A DNA stretch of 64,000 nucleotides from Bugulina stolonifera (Eukaryota; Bryozoa; Gymnolaemata; Cheilostomatida; Bugulidae), in contig OW285192.1 in the NCBI GenBank assembly GCA_935421135.1, positions 2,523,501 through 2,587,500 on the forward strand, given 5' to 3'. Shown piece after piece: positions 23,101 through 38,100 of this stretch (position 1 is the stretch's first letter; every line of letters starts with the position of its first letter). Under the pieces are notes generated by a model, which did no database searches, had not been told where the DNA came from, and worked only from the letters and a program-made list of their open reading frames with translations. The position numbers and the translations under genes were made by a program.

Positions 23101-26100
23101 TATCTGCATTGGTAATATTGCTGTGGCTGTTTGCTGTCCTCATATTCATAGTTTCATCTTGATTAAAGGACCCAGAATCTATAGCTTGGGCCAGAATAAT
23201 TGAATGCAAACTAAGGGTCACATTGTCACTCAATTCTTAGTATGTCTTCTCTAATGTTAGTAGAATTTCTTGACTAGCCGGTCTTACGCCTTCTGGAATA
23301 TTCCATTAGTGAGTTACGCGCAAGGAAATTTCACCGCCAAACAGAGTTGGCAGGTGATAATTCACAATTGGTCATAAGTGACCTCATGACGATGCGTTGA
23401 CTGGAGTAACATTACATTTTTATTGAACTGTCACGCTTTGGGATACATTTACAATTCTGAATGAAGTTGTTTTATTTAAGCAATAGCTGATGTAGGTTAT
23501 GCTAGACACATATATTTGTAGACCTGTATACGGGTGTCATGATGTCAAACAAGCCACCAATAAGAAACAGGTCAGACAAGTGGCACGTGACGCTGGCAGA
23601 GTATCCCCATGACAGGTACCCCGACTACATGGGAGGTCCTGGCTACGTACTGGCATACCAGGCAGTGAGCAAGGTGTTGGCAGCCAGTTACCATATACCA
23701 TTCATGCCTATGGAAGACGTATTTGTTGGTGGGTTATTCTTACTCATTAGTCCTTCTATTTAGACTTGCCACCTTTTCGCCTTAGAAGTAGGGTTTACCA
23801 CAAGGGTTTACATTTTCCTGTTTTAGCTTCAAGCCCAATTATAATGATGATGTAGCATCTCTTATCCATTTTTTGTTATTTTTGTGGTTAACTCCCAACA
23901 CTATGGAGAGTTATTCTTGTATATCTTTGAATTTCTAATGGAGGTCCATTAGCCGACCATAGAATAGCAGCTAATATTTTGAGCATGCTGCTTACCTCTC
24001 CAATCTACCCAAACTTTTTGCACTCCTCCACAGGGATTTCAAAATATTTTCTTGTTTAGAACGTCAATAATACAGTAATCTGGAACAGCGTCCAGACTAG
24101 AGCGTCTTTTTAAATGAATTTGTTCTGGTAAAATGTGCAGAAATAGTGGCGCCATAGGCTGTTCACACCAGGCAGATTTTTAAATTTCAACCTTAGGTTT
24201 TTCCAAACTTTCAAAAATAAACAAGATGGCAGCTAATACCAAAACCATTGAATTTTTATTTTCATTTAACTTTAACTTTTTATTTGATAAACAAGCACAT
24301 AAGCAGATAGTATTCAATTGGCAGCATCGTTGTTGGTGATAGGAAGCCGCACGAACACTTATCCCAGTGTCTCTGCCATGATGGCATGCAGTGTTGGAAC
24401 CCATCTTTCTCGATACTATTGAGCACCGTCATTGTTGCATGCTGTATGGACTTGATGCTGTCAAATCTGGTTCCTTTCATAGTTAATTTTGTCTTTGGAC
24501 ACGACCAAAAGTCACATGGTGCCAGATCTGGAGAGTAAGGAGGAAGGGGCAGTAATATCACGTTGTTCTTGCCACAATACTGTTGCACAGACAGAGCAGT
24601 GTGCGCAGATGCTCTATCATGGTGCAAAACCTAAGATTTTGATCGCCACAATGGAAGACGTTTGCGTCTGATATTCTCTCAAAGACGTCAATATACTCGT
24701 GTTGGTTGGTGAACAATGCCCTGAATGTCAAAGAAAGTGATCAACAAAGTTTAACAGCTGACCTCGACATGCGTGTCTTTTTTGACCTTGGAGCACCTGG
24801 AAATTTCCGTTGACTACTCTGGAATTTAGTCTCGGGTCATACAACTATCTGTGAATACTATCTTTTTCAACTATTTGTGAATCTATTCATGCAGTAATAG
24901 TTGAAATAAAATTGTCTTCTTTAAAGTCACTGCAAACTTGCACTCTGCTGGCTCAAAAAAGAGGAAACTGATAAAGTGACACCACAGAAGAAGTATCCAA
25001 TCAAATTCTGCACTCTGCTGGCTCTTTGCTCATTAGTGAGAAAAGGTGACACAAGCTTGGCTAGTATTCTTCTCATGCTCAGCTCTTTAGTTAAAATTCT
25101 CTGAACTGTCCCCAAGTCTAGTCTAGTTTCTGCAGACACTTCTCTGATAGTGAGACAACGATCCGACATGATTATAGACTTCGCAGTGTCAATTGATGAA
25201 GGTGTTCTAGCTGAAACTCGCTTCCCAGACCTTGGTCATCTTCGATGCTCACTCTACCCTCTTCAAAACGTTTGTGCCATTGGTCCGCTGTGCACTGTCC
25301 ATTGTATAAGTTCAATCTACTTTATTTTGCACTCAACTGTTGTAGGCGGCAAATAATGGCATACTTATGACAGGAAATCAAAACCGCAAAAGTATGCCTC
25401 ACAAAAATATAATATGGGAGTCATAATGATTACTGCTGGTTCTTCGGCTAGCTGCATATAGATATATTCATCATAGGCTCCAGGTTTGCCTTTTTTTCTT
25501 TGGTGCTTGGGTAGATGTTGAGCTGTTAACATTAGTAAACACGTCTCTGTATTCTAGTTGAAAATCTCGACATTATAAGTGATTGAGGCTTTCCTCTGTC
25601 AAATTTTTTAATAGTAACTTTTTGGGTTAATTTTTCTCTTTCTTCAATGCAGAGGTTACCTTCGCTATTAAAATATCTCAACTTGTGAACGTGATCTGTT
25701 TCAATCTATAAATTTTGACCAATTGAACTTTTTTTCGTCTGCTTGTAGTTATAGAATGAAATTATGTTACGACAAGTTACCTGAGATGTTAGCTGAGATG
25801 GTTAGCTGTTCCCAAAACCACCACAATTTCTCACTCATGTTTCTTAGTGTAATACCTTCCATAGCAGCGCCATTAAAATAACAACAATATGTTTCACTCG
25901 CCTCAGCAGCTGCTCTTGTGCTGTTGTGGCTACATGGGCAGCAAGTATGAGATGTTGACCTTCCATTAAATGGTTTCCATATGTAGAATCCACACAACCA
26001 GGGGTGAGATAGCGTTATCCTTTTCAACAGATAGCATGTTGTGCAGAGCTGTAGTAGCTGCGACTATCCACTTAACATTGGAAGGTTTACCGCAGATATG

Positions 26101-29100
26101 ACTATTGAGTATTGAGGCTGAGTAGATGTGTTTTTTTAATGTTGTGGTATTGTACAACTATTTTTCTGCATCAAAATACCTACATGTCTTTTTAACACCC
26201 TATTTAGGGGGCGACCTTTTGCCATCGAACGTCGGATGCCTGCTGTTATGTCTTAGTCGTCCTTCCCGACGTCTAGTACATCTTTTTTATCCTCTTATTT
26301 TATTACCTATTTACAGCGACCACCAGAAACGGCTGGGAGTGATTTTTTTGTAATTATTAGAGACTGTTTTGTATACCAGTCAGTTGTTCCTGAGCATTCA
26401 ATAAAGTCATTTAGTACAATTCTGCATGGTAGGTTCTAGCTTCATGTAGCAGCATCTTAGCCAATGTACCTACAGGAACTGACAACCAGGGCATTTAGGG
26501 TAAGAACACTCGGTAGTGCTGATGTCCTTCACCTAGTCTAGATTTCAGAAATACTCAAAGGAACTAGCAGTAAAGGTCCCATGACTATAGCACTAATGTT
26601 TAAACAAGTTTTTACTTAAGTTTGCAAGGCTAAGTGTATTACGCTAGTTTGCATGCCTATGTGACCTATACAATGGGAGATGGCTGGCAGTTGTAAACAA
26701 TCACTTACTCATTGAGAATTATCTGCTGGTCATCTGCATAACACTTCAAATACAATCACACTGGCTGCATAGTCATCTGCCATCAGCATATACACTCATT
26801 GACTGGTTTGCTCCGTCTGCACAGACAGGCTGATTCTTCTTCCCATAGTTGTGATATCTCTACTAGTCACCTTGACTATTCCAACTGCTATACATGTATA
26901 AGTTCGTGATTTATAATTTGATTGCAAACTCGAATGGAAATACTTTTTAAATTACCCAATTTGCCTATATATGTTTATTCATAAACAATGTCTTATATTC
27001 TTCTAGCTTACCACCTCCAACCGATTTGGTATCTCTTAATTGATCGTCTTGTTTTATCATTGTGCTACAGGTGTTTCAGCCTGTCACAAAGCTTGTCCAA
27101 GACAACTTGGTACTGAACGTCTGCTTTCTCTTGCACCTACGGTGCTTGTTAGGCAACGTCCCCGCATGCAACCTATTGACAATAGCCTGGGGGTAATCTT
27201 TCAACCATCGTTATAGATCTTAGCTTTCAATTTTTGCCCATTGAGACAGCGCGCTCCGGTCCTCTGCGACTCACCAGGGCCAGCAGGGCGTGGGTTAGCA
27301 GGTGGGAGAACGCTCTCTTCCTGCGTGGTATTAGCCCCCATACTAGTATGGTGTCCTCTCGTTGCGTCAAGCAGCTGTTGAACCTCGTTATTCTTTAGCC
27401 TGACTTGACCTATGGCTGGGGTTCTTGCCTGCACAGTCGCGTGAAGTTCGTTTTTCAGTCTATAATCATGTTCTAGCTCTGCATAATCTGTTACTAGTAG
27501 CATCAAATAAGCTCTTTCCCAGACACCACCTGTTCTTCTATTTCTGAGTGAGACAGCATGCTCTTCAACAGCTTGGTCATGGCACCTGCTGGGGTGCGCG
27601 TTGTGTTGATGGTTAGAGCAGCCACTTTTAGTACGGGAAGTTTTTCCGCATCCATTGTATTTGCAGCCGAAGCCACAAGCCAGACACAAAGTGGTGTAGC
27701 CGGTGTCAGTGGCTGCATTGGAACAACCAGGGCAGGTTGGTGCGCAAACCGGCTCTGAGGTCGTTATACTCCGCTGCAGAGCGGCTGGTTGAGCTGCATC
27801 ACGCAACGACTGGCAACTGCTGATCAAGTCGTGATTTGTAGTAACGGAGTAGAAATTGAGCATCCCTACACGGAGTGTCAATCCATGCAAGGAGAAGGCC
27901 ACTTACCAGGCAGCCCCGTGTTAGTTTTACGTCCATACCTATAGGCCAGACCGAAAAAACTACAATATATTTACCTTTATGGCTCTCTCAACTAGTTGTC
28001 TTTTATTACTTAATATTAAACTTATTCCATGTGTGCTGCATAATTATTCTATTACTTTAGTTAAACTACTTGTATTGCCTTCTTATAGCTTGAACCAAAA
28101 CCGAAATTGCCACCTGGTCTGCCAGTAAACAACTATAGATATTTATTAGTCCAGCGTTGGGTCTGATTCACCACGAGTTTCCTTCCTTTAGATACATTCC
28201 CTACTACTGCAGCAGTGTTCCGCACTAGCCACAGAGATGACCCAAATTAAAGAGTATACACACTAACATGAGTAATAGATAACAACAAGTATAAACATGC
28301 ATGTAGTCATCTACTTGCAGGCGTTACAAGCATTTATTTATTTTCAAAGTACCAAAAGTAAAACAACAAAATAATGGTATATATCATACTCTCTAGTCAA
28401 TTTTCACATACATGTACATGTAGATAATAACATTGTTAAAAAACTTCATAAAAATTGACAAAACTGTTGGATAGCTTTGCAATTCGTGCGCTTACAGGCC
28501 TATAGTACAGTGTCTTTGAGTGAGAGGTTCTTCTGCAGTTATTACAAGGTATTTTGTCATAAAATGGGTGTCCTGAATTGGTCTTTAGAAAATGGTTGGC
28601 ACACATCAAAAATAAAATTGTTAAAACTTTGGTAACACTAAAAATTCTAATGTAGATTTGTACGGATGGTTAGGCACTATGCTTTGTTACACTGATCTTT
28701 GCACCTTCTCCAGTTTACCTTCAAGCTGCTTTTCTAGAAGGTATACAAGGCTGGGGCTCCATAAATTGAAACAGAACGAATGTTGCTATCATAAAATAAA
28801 TGTGCCTTGTGCGCCCTCTCCCAGCACAGAGGACGTACCCTTTTACTTCGTCATTTTATACAATAGTATTTACTATAATAAATCAAATAATTACAATTAA
28901 TACAACACATTCACTAAACTTCTTGACATCAGATTTTTTCAATAGTGTCACATTCATTGAGATCTTGAATAGTGCTGTGACCAGGTCCACAGAGTTTTTG
29001 TGTTATGGACAGTAGTTACCTGTGCTGTTTTAGGGAGTATTTAAAGGCGTAGGTCATGTGGCTGTTTTTATTTTGCGGCACACGACTATCACCTCGAAGT

Positions 29101-32100
29101 ATGATATGCTTGGCTGCTTGATGCTTTGCCAAACTTTTCTTAAGCAAAATTATGAGAGCGCTGGCAATGTCATTGCCATTTCTTCCAGACATAGACTCAT
29201 TCCAAACAGCACAGTATGCCTTTTTTGTATGCAGGACAATGGCAGTTCAGTTGTATGTTGTTAGTTTGTGCTTGTAATAGAAGGAAGACATCGCATTTTG
29301 GTAGCACAAAACGTTTTCAAGGTCAAGAATTGTATTTCTCAGAATTTGTGATATGACCATTCAACATAGTTGTTGGAAATCTCTGATATTACTTTCAGCG
29401 CTGATGTGACAACGTCATGGACAGATGACTGGCCATGCCGATGCTAGACAACAACAATTTAACCGTATTATATACAGTGCATATTCATAGCCATTTTACA
29501 TGTAAAACGAGATAATTTATAATGTATGCTGTAGAATCCTGTAACCCAACTTACTTTTGAGATATCGTGCGATAGCTTTCTTCTGTAGCAAAGTACCACA
29601 ATGCTGCCAGCATTGGCTCTTTTGGTTTGAGTGCATTACCATTTACTGCATTACCTCCTGGAGCTAGAAATTCTGTACCAAAAGAAGGACTTTGCTGTAC
29701 AGCAGTCGTAAACTTCCTGAAACATTCTACAAATTAACGGTGGATTTTTTATTATTACATATACATTATTATACACTCAAGTCACTTCCTACAATGATTG
29801 CTACCCTCTCAGATAATAGATAGCATTATTTTGCTAAAGTATTTCAGATGAAAATGTTTTGAGCTACCAAACCACGCATAATAGCACACTGACTGTTGCT
29901 CATACCTTTTTGTCATTTGAAAAGATGAGCGAAATGCTTCAGAAGACATGCTTTCAAGATTAAGAGAATCTCGTCTCGTAACCAGGTCATGATTTTGGGT
30001 GACTGATGAAGGCCAATGTTGATCTGCCTCTTCCTGTGACTCAAATATGTTCATCATAATCATATCTGGCAACCCGGTGAGCTGGCCAATCAACTCTGTA
30101 TCCATCCTACAACTGCGTGATATCAAAAGTACAATTTAGAAGCCAGCAATAGCAACAAGAAATAGTTATTTAAAATCAGACATGCTGGAGGTATAAAGCA
30201 ACAATATACATTGTAACTGTCGAGTATTACGTACAATTTGGTCATGTTAAAGCGTACAATGTATGATATATATATGAATAATGCTACAATATAACTTACC
30301 TTTGAGAAATTGAGCGATAGCAAAGTACCACAAAGCTGCCAGTGTTAGATCTTCAGGTTTGATTACATTGCAGTAGTCTGAGATATACTGTTGAATCAGA
30401 AATCCAATACTAAAAGAAGGACATTGCCAAACAACAGTCATAAACCTCTTGAAACATTCTACAAACTCTTAAGTTTGATTATTGCAAATACATCATTATG
30501 CACCTGAATCACTTTCTATAATGAGTGTTACTATCAGGTTGTAATGTGTTAGATAAAGGTTCTCACCTTGTATTAGTTTCCGTATTGCCTTGTATTAGTT
30601 CTCTGTCTTGTACATCTGCCTCCTCCCAGATTCAATCTATATGTTCCCTCTCGTTTGCCTTCCCTATCATTCTCTGTGCTCTAGTCTCGCACTCTTCTCT
30701 TTGCGCCCTCCGAATTCCTCTATTAGCTTTTCAGCCTCCTCTTTCTCTCTCCCTTTTAGTAAACTCCTCTATTCTCCTCTCTGTCTCCGCTTTCTTATTT
30801 CACATACCTTGTATTATGTGCTCTATTCCTCCCTCTATTCTCATTTCTCTCTTCTCTAACTTCCCTCTCTTGCTCTCTCCTCGCTTCCCATTTCTCTCTT
30901 CCCATCTTCCACACTCTCACACGATGCCACCATGGCCGCTCTCAGAATCCGGTGCACACTGTCCCTATAGTTTGTCCTTTTTATATTGAATATCCCTGCT
31001 TCCCTTAATACATATCGACATGCCACCCTGGGCTACCATTTCCGTTTGAAGTGTTCACCCTGTGGATTGCTTTGATCTCTGGAAAATGTCCTACTACTCC
31101 ACATGCTTGCCCCCCTCTCTCTTTCTCATTTCCTTCTACTCCATATGCAGTTCAGTTTGAGATGTACTCTTCTTCTTGCATTGGTCATCTCTTCCACAGT
31201 ATCTAGTGATTCGTAAGTGGGACCTTTAGACGCTAGTGTATGGATGATTTTAAAATCAGTTAGTCCAGGTTTCTCACCAGCTTCAATATAATTTCCTAAT
31301 TTGATCATCAAATCATCTAGATAGTATACAATAAGACACAAATTCAAATAGGCCTAGAATACAGTAAGTTATAGGTGAGGACCTAGGCCACTCATGGAAG
31401 AAAAATAGTGAGAGGTAGAGTTTTATGGAGTTTAGAAGTAAATTTTGTAAAAGAGCAGTATTGCTACACACCAATAATAAAATGACAGTTTACAGTCACA
31501 ACCTACCATATGTTGGATCTGCCCTCACATAGTGAATAGTCGGCATTTGTTTTGTGGCTTTTGATTTTCGTTGTGAAGCACAGTCAGCTGAATGCTAAAT
31601 AAGAGAAAAATAAAATTATGCAGTATATCAAGTGAACATCAGTCAAAGATGCATTGCCTAAAAGGTGTCTTGGTTTGTGTAAGAATGCTAAAAAATATAC
31701 CGGCTCAACATGCCAGAATAGGAGAAGCTTTCCATTTTAGGAGCATTCCTATTTAAACAGCCATGGAAGCTTTCAAGTTCACTGGTGGAACTTCTTGCAG
31801 CATTATCAATGGTAGGTGTCTTGGTAATGATGATTTCTGTGATGTCTTTGATTAGCTCAGCGCTAAGGTCTAATAAATAAATGATGGTTTTTTTCTAAAA
31901 ATCACTTGCAAACACAAAGTTTGCAATACGCATTCTATTGACAGACTATAAAACTGCAGACCATTAAATGCGTAGGACTCTTATAACTATGTAGGAAAAG
32001 AAAGCATGAATTCTACAAATTACCCTGTTTTAAATATGCTGGAATCAGTTTGTAGCCATATGCTACAGTAAAAACAACCACAAGCTCAGGAATCTAAATG

Positions 32101-35100
32101 GCTGAGCTTAGTATATCTTGTCAAGTGATACCATTCTTTATGTTTGTAAGGCACTTACTTTTTGCAATATGCCAAGTGTTGTAAAAATTTCGTACTTCCT
32201 TCCTATGTTCTGCCATATACTTGTTGACGCCAGACAAGCCTGCTTCAGTAATTTACTTACGGCACCTTTTTATCCCCTCCAACTCCATTACTGGAGAAGA
32301 TCCTGTTTCAGTACAGTAAAAAGGAACAATCAACAAATGATGCAAAATAATAATTAAAGAAGTGCAATAAAACTTCCCAACAGCAAACCATCCAAATACA
32401 ATTCCATGCATAGCTTTATGCTACTAATGTGTGCTGCTTTGCCTTTACCAGTTGACAGGAGACCACTTTGATGGTTTCTGCATCCATTAAAGTATACTTC
32501 CATAAACTGCTTAAACGTCCATCACCATTAAGGTGGAGTGCCTTGGTTGATAGCTGACCATGTAACTTGGCAATACTACCACTGTACACCTCTCTGAAAA
32601 CCTGTTAGCAAGAACCAGTTATTTTGGAAGTGCAGCAAAACAGAAAACTTTGTATTTATTACTGGAGTAGTCAATATGCTCGACTTGAAAGCAAGCAAAG
32701 AGACTTCAGCCACACACTTATATTCAGTGACAGGAATGGAATTGACAATTGGACTTTAGCGGCCATAAATAATATAATAAGGAAACTAACTTATTTCCAC
32801 GTGTTGAACAGCTCAATTTAATATGTCAGCTAAAATGGACCCCTGTGACAGACCAATGCTAGGACAGTACTCACCCCATGAAGATAGTGGACGAATGTAC
32901 CTAAATTGGGAGATTTTATATTCAGGATACCCAGCATCCTCAACACCTTAGTTGGCAAAGAACCTGTGAAGAGGATGCCAGCACATATAAGGAGATTCAG
33001 CATTGGGTCCTCCCATCCTTGTCTGAGTTTGTCCAGTTCCGGTTGTGACCACAGATTAGACACTCACGAAGCTGCCTTGCATCTGCTGCAGTTCAACAGT
33101 GCTGTAGCTGCTGTAGAGTAGCGGTATAGGGATATTTATTAGGATGCTTACCTTGTTAGCTCTAGTATGTCCTAACTCGCCATGCTCTAGCTTTTGAATG
33201 AATCTTTTTTCCTTTCCCCCTTCTTTCTTCCTCTCTATATGCTTCCCTTATTTTTTCTTCCCTTAATCATAGTCTTTGCTAATTGTACAAGTGTTAAGAT
33301 GTGGATATTATAACATATTGGTTTTTTTTCTTGACTCCAAACAGGGTCGGTATAAGGTGCTGTGATAGCTAATGACCGTTGTCCGGTCATTGTGCTCAAG
33401 GAACAGGTGCTGAGAAACTAAGCTATAGCGAAGCCAAGCCCTTGGTTGTCGATAGACTCTGCTTTGGTTGTCCTTTTTCTTTTTCCCCTGGCTTGCCGGT
33501 AGGAGGAATTTTGCCGTTCTCTCAGGGCTCTAGCTCGCTCCTGAATTCTCTGTGCCTCTATCTTCAAGGCCAATGATGGTTTTAGAAATGAATTTGTCTG
33601 TGGATCAAATCCTGATAGCACTCTAGCAGCACCTATGACACTCCCAAATTTACTAGGATGAATCGCATCCCACATAGTGACTACTTCCTTATTAATTTCT
33701 CGAGTTTCCAGGAGCAGCCTGCCTGCTTCTTATGTAGGTCGTGTCCATGCTTCAAGGTCAAACGTTCCCCAAGAATGCAAAGCAGTGAGTCACTTTTAAC
33801 AGCCATCGTAACAGAATCGAGTGTCATGGTCTGTAAAATGTCCTTTAAAATTTTGGACACTCGAATAGGCATTGACTTTATCAACATACCATCTCGAATT
33901 GGCTTTCTTCCTTTGAGCCGCTCCTTGTTTAGAATACAACGGTTTGCATGTCTCCATAGATCTCTTCTACTGTACCAACCGAAGCAATGAATGCAGGGGA
34001 TGTAGTCTACAACTTTGCCGAACTGGCTTCCACGATAAACCACAATGATTTCACCTTTACCTGTTCTGATGACCTCATTGTTGTGGCAGTGATTGCCAAG
34101 CTTTTTCACAAAAGTTAGTATACTAGTTCTTCTGGAACAAGGATCATTCTTCTCACTTATTGTTCCTCCTTATGTTTATTCTCCAAGTGTCTGGGCAGCT
34201 TTGACTGGGGCATGTTGCAGTATAAGCATATATAACGCTTACCAACACCACAAACTTTCAAGTTGATGTTGAGATCTACAACCAGAGAATGGTTAATCCG
34301 ATTAAAGGGTAGAAATCGTTGAAAAATTTCATCTTGGTCTCAGCCATATGTTGCACGTTGAACATAGATGGAGACAAAACTATTCTGCTAAGGGAGGTGT
34401 TATAAGGGATTAACAAGAGCGAGAGCTAAATAAACCATGTGCAATTATGAGATATAAATCTTACTTTTGCCAGTGTTTTCCAAAAAAAAAGGCACAAGCT
34501 TACCTTTATTAGGAGGAAAGCGAAACACCCTGGCAGGATACACCTGCCCATCCTTGTAGATAGCGAACACTGGATCGCCAAGCTTTAATTCCTAGAAAAT
34601 ACAGGATGCTTTGTCATGAAGTATTGCTAAATGTTCAATAACATGAAATAAAACTAGACATATTCAATGATTCATTATCAGGGATTATTACATAAAGGTG
34701 TACTTACAGTTCCATTAAGACTTTCTAGTGCTCTCAGAGCGCAACCTTCTGCGCTTGCTCTGTAAAAGTCCATCTCTGTAGGAACAACTTACCTTTGGAA
34801 TTTCAAGTGAGGCTTTCTCCACCCTGGGTCTGGGTTTCACCTATAAAATCATATACATTGTATAAATACTATGTTTACCTATACCCAAGATACATAACTT
34901 CAATGTTCAAAACTTTCACCAACTATGCATATGACTATACTATCTAAAAGTGATTATTCTTCTTCAGGAAAGTTAATCAAATCTAATTGCTGCCTATTAT
35001 TCAAGTATTCTTGCTGTATTGCAACCCCAACATGCAGTCGAGACTAGAAGATCAAATGCAGGATTTGTGACAAATGAAATAAAATAATCTAACTGCACAT

Positions 35101-38100
35101 TTAAATCTACAAAAAGCAATGCTGGTTTAGGTTAGATAATTCAAAAAATTATATCTAATAACTCCCAATAAATCACAAAACCCTTCATTGTGGTATCCAC
35201 AGTTAGATGTACATGTGCATTGAAGGAATATTTTGTATTTGTGAACCCCATTATCAAGGAAAACAGGTCTAATTGGCCAAGTACTTGGCAATTATTTACT
35301 TACAAAAGATTTTCTTAGCTTGCCTCCATGCTTGTCTGCTCACTTCCTGTCACATGTGCCTGTGCCAGTCACATGGTATTTAGGGTTTTCTAACTAAACT
35401 TGGAGTTGTCTTCCTATTTTCTTCATTGCAGAACAATTAACGATTTTTAAACATTTCTGTTGCTTGTTTGAAGTAAGACCCAAATTGTACATGGTCAATG
35501 GTTAGTGAATTCTTCCAGCAACAATTGTTCAAATTGGCTGTGTAAGAGTTCAGAAGGATTTTCATTAGGCTTACGAATAGAATTCGCAGGGCATCTGTTT
35601 TACCCAATATTATTTATTATTATTTAATCTTCTACTATTTGCCACTTTCTGTCAGCCTTCATAACTAGAGAACTACCGGACAAATCTGCACACATTTCTT
35701 AGAGAAAACAACTCCAACAGGCACAGTTTATGCCCCAGTACTCTCTCCTACTAAATGAGGACATAGTAAGAAAGATCAGACAACTTCAAAATGCATTCAT
35801 GGCTTAAATTCTTTCAAACTAAATGGGGACATGGAAAAAAATTCTGGATTTTCACAAACTCTCTTTGTGTCATGAATCATGCCAAATGTGGCCCGGCTCG
35901 GATCTCACTCTAATTAAGACTGCCCGCTCAGAATTTCGCGCTGATTAAGAAAGTCAGGTTACGTCAACTGAGGCCGTCCTCATTTGACGACATGTCCTCA
36001 TTTACAGGTGAGAGTTCTACCCAAAGTCCTCAGTTGCCACCCTCTCTCTCCCGTGTCTCTCCCATTCCCTCTCTATCTCTGCCCTTTCTCTCGCCTGTCT
36101 TTCTTTTATCTCTCACTTCCACTGTTAGCCTGCGTCGTTCCTCCTCTATGTCCTCTTGGCAGCGCCTTTCCTCTGCTGCTGTAAATTCTCTTATCCTTCT
36201 CTGACATCGTTCTCTAAGTCTTTGGCTCCTCTCTGCCATCCTCTCTGCCAATACTGCCCCATCTCTATCCTCTTCCGCCGTAGTTCTACCACCTTCTCAC
36301 CATTCCCCTTGCTTTCTCCTTGGCCATGTCATTCCAGTGACTTCCGTCTTCTTCTAAGTGTTCTTTGATTATAATGTTGGTACCCTCTCGATGTTGTGGA
36401 AGGGGATGGTCCCATTTGCATTCGCATTGTTGATTCTAGCTATTTTTGAGTTAATCCTTTGGATAGCCTGCCGGTCCTCCTGGCTCGATGACCTCGTACT
36501 CTATCTATAGCCCTGTTTAAATTTGCCAGTCCTCTTTCCTCTATTCGTCTGGTTGTCCTGTACCAGATGTTTGGGATCCCAAAGAGGAAGATGGTAACCT
36601 TCCCCGGTCACTCCTCCCTCATACGTGGTATTTACTCCTCTTATTGCTAGACCTCTTCCTAGACTGTTTGCTCTCATTTGGATTTCCTTCTACAAATATA
36701 CAAGTATCTTAATTCCAGACATATTCAGTAGATTGGTGAGGCTTCGGGCCTCTCGTCCTAGGTCTGAGGTGGTACCTCCTATTTTTATCTGTGTTCCCTC
36801 CCTCTCCCACTTTTAAGTCATTTTTAATTATTTAATCCAATGGACGTATGTCCGCGTTGGTTCGGAACTTACAGCTACCACACATAAGACACACTGGCAG
36901 CAATTCTTCTAATTTGTGATGGCTTACAATGAATTTGGTTTCATTATACCATTTCCTTTCCCTGAAGAACATTAGGTTAATAAAGAGAGTTGGTGGTACA
37001 GGAAGACCCACAAGGTAATATATTAATGCACAGCATACATGAACAAGTAATCCATGTAGCCAAAGGAAAAAGTTTTGACAAATAACATAGATGCCAAATG
37101 TATGTCAATCTTTTCCACAAATTCATTAAAACCCTAACTTACAAGATAATTAATCAATAGTATCACTTACCCAGCGTTATACTCATCTTTATTACATTGC
37201 TGCTCTGCTTCATACTCTTCACGGTCTTTTGTACCAGGAAGCCATTCATCTTGTATGCTCTGGTAAACGCATCAAAACTGATATCATTAAATAACAATAC
37301 TTTCAATTGCAACCTCGGCAGACTCGTGCATCAATTATAACTAGTTAGCCATGAAAAATGAGCAATATTCAAATACCAATGAAGAGTATTCAAAATGGTG
37401 ATAGTAACAATCACTCATAGTGGTTTGTCAGTGGTCTTTGAATCAGATTCAAGAAGATCTAACAGGTGATGCAGCATAATGTGGCCGGTGCTGTATGGTA
37501 AACACATTACTTTGCGACAACTACTGAAAGAGCATGAGATAATTGATATCTACTAGGTCTTGATCCTCCAACATTTGGGGTACTCAGTCTTGGCTTCTTA
37601 TTGCTTGGAACTCTATCAACACTGGTATTTGCAGTTTGTTTGACTTCAGTTGGGTTGTCTTCGGTTGGATTTACTCCAGTTGGGTTGACTTCAGTTGGGT
37701 TGACTTCAGTTGGGTTGACTTCATTTGGCTTGAAGTAGATTATATTGCTAAACCAACCTCATTTTAATTGTCTCTGTTGGAATGAGTTAGCCATGGGACA
37801 GGCGATTTAGACCATGTGAAATTGCTAACATGCATTGTTAAATTTTTTTCAGTCTCATGTCCTTCTTTGATGTTATGTTGTACCACTGCTGATTTTCCTG
37901 TTTTTCTATATTTATGTTCTTTAATTTGTTCCTCTGATCTTCTAGCTGTTTCACCAATGTATTATTTTCTACAATTTACATCTGTGCAAGCAATTCTGTA
38001 AATAATATGGGGGCAGAGCATAAGCAACAAAATTATCCTTTCCTGAAATGTGCTCAACAACAACAACAAGATCCCAACACCCACTCTCTTCGCCCTCTCA

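Noticed and set aside
30525..30989. 154-codon Leu/Ser-rich plus-strand frame resembling a membrane protein
   Set aside because: It comes from pyrimidine-rich sequence; the minus strand reads as an Arg/Glu-rich coil and no family or splice support exists for the plus frame.
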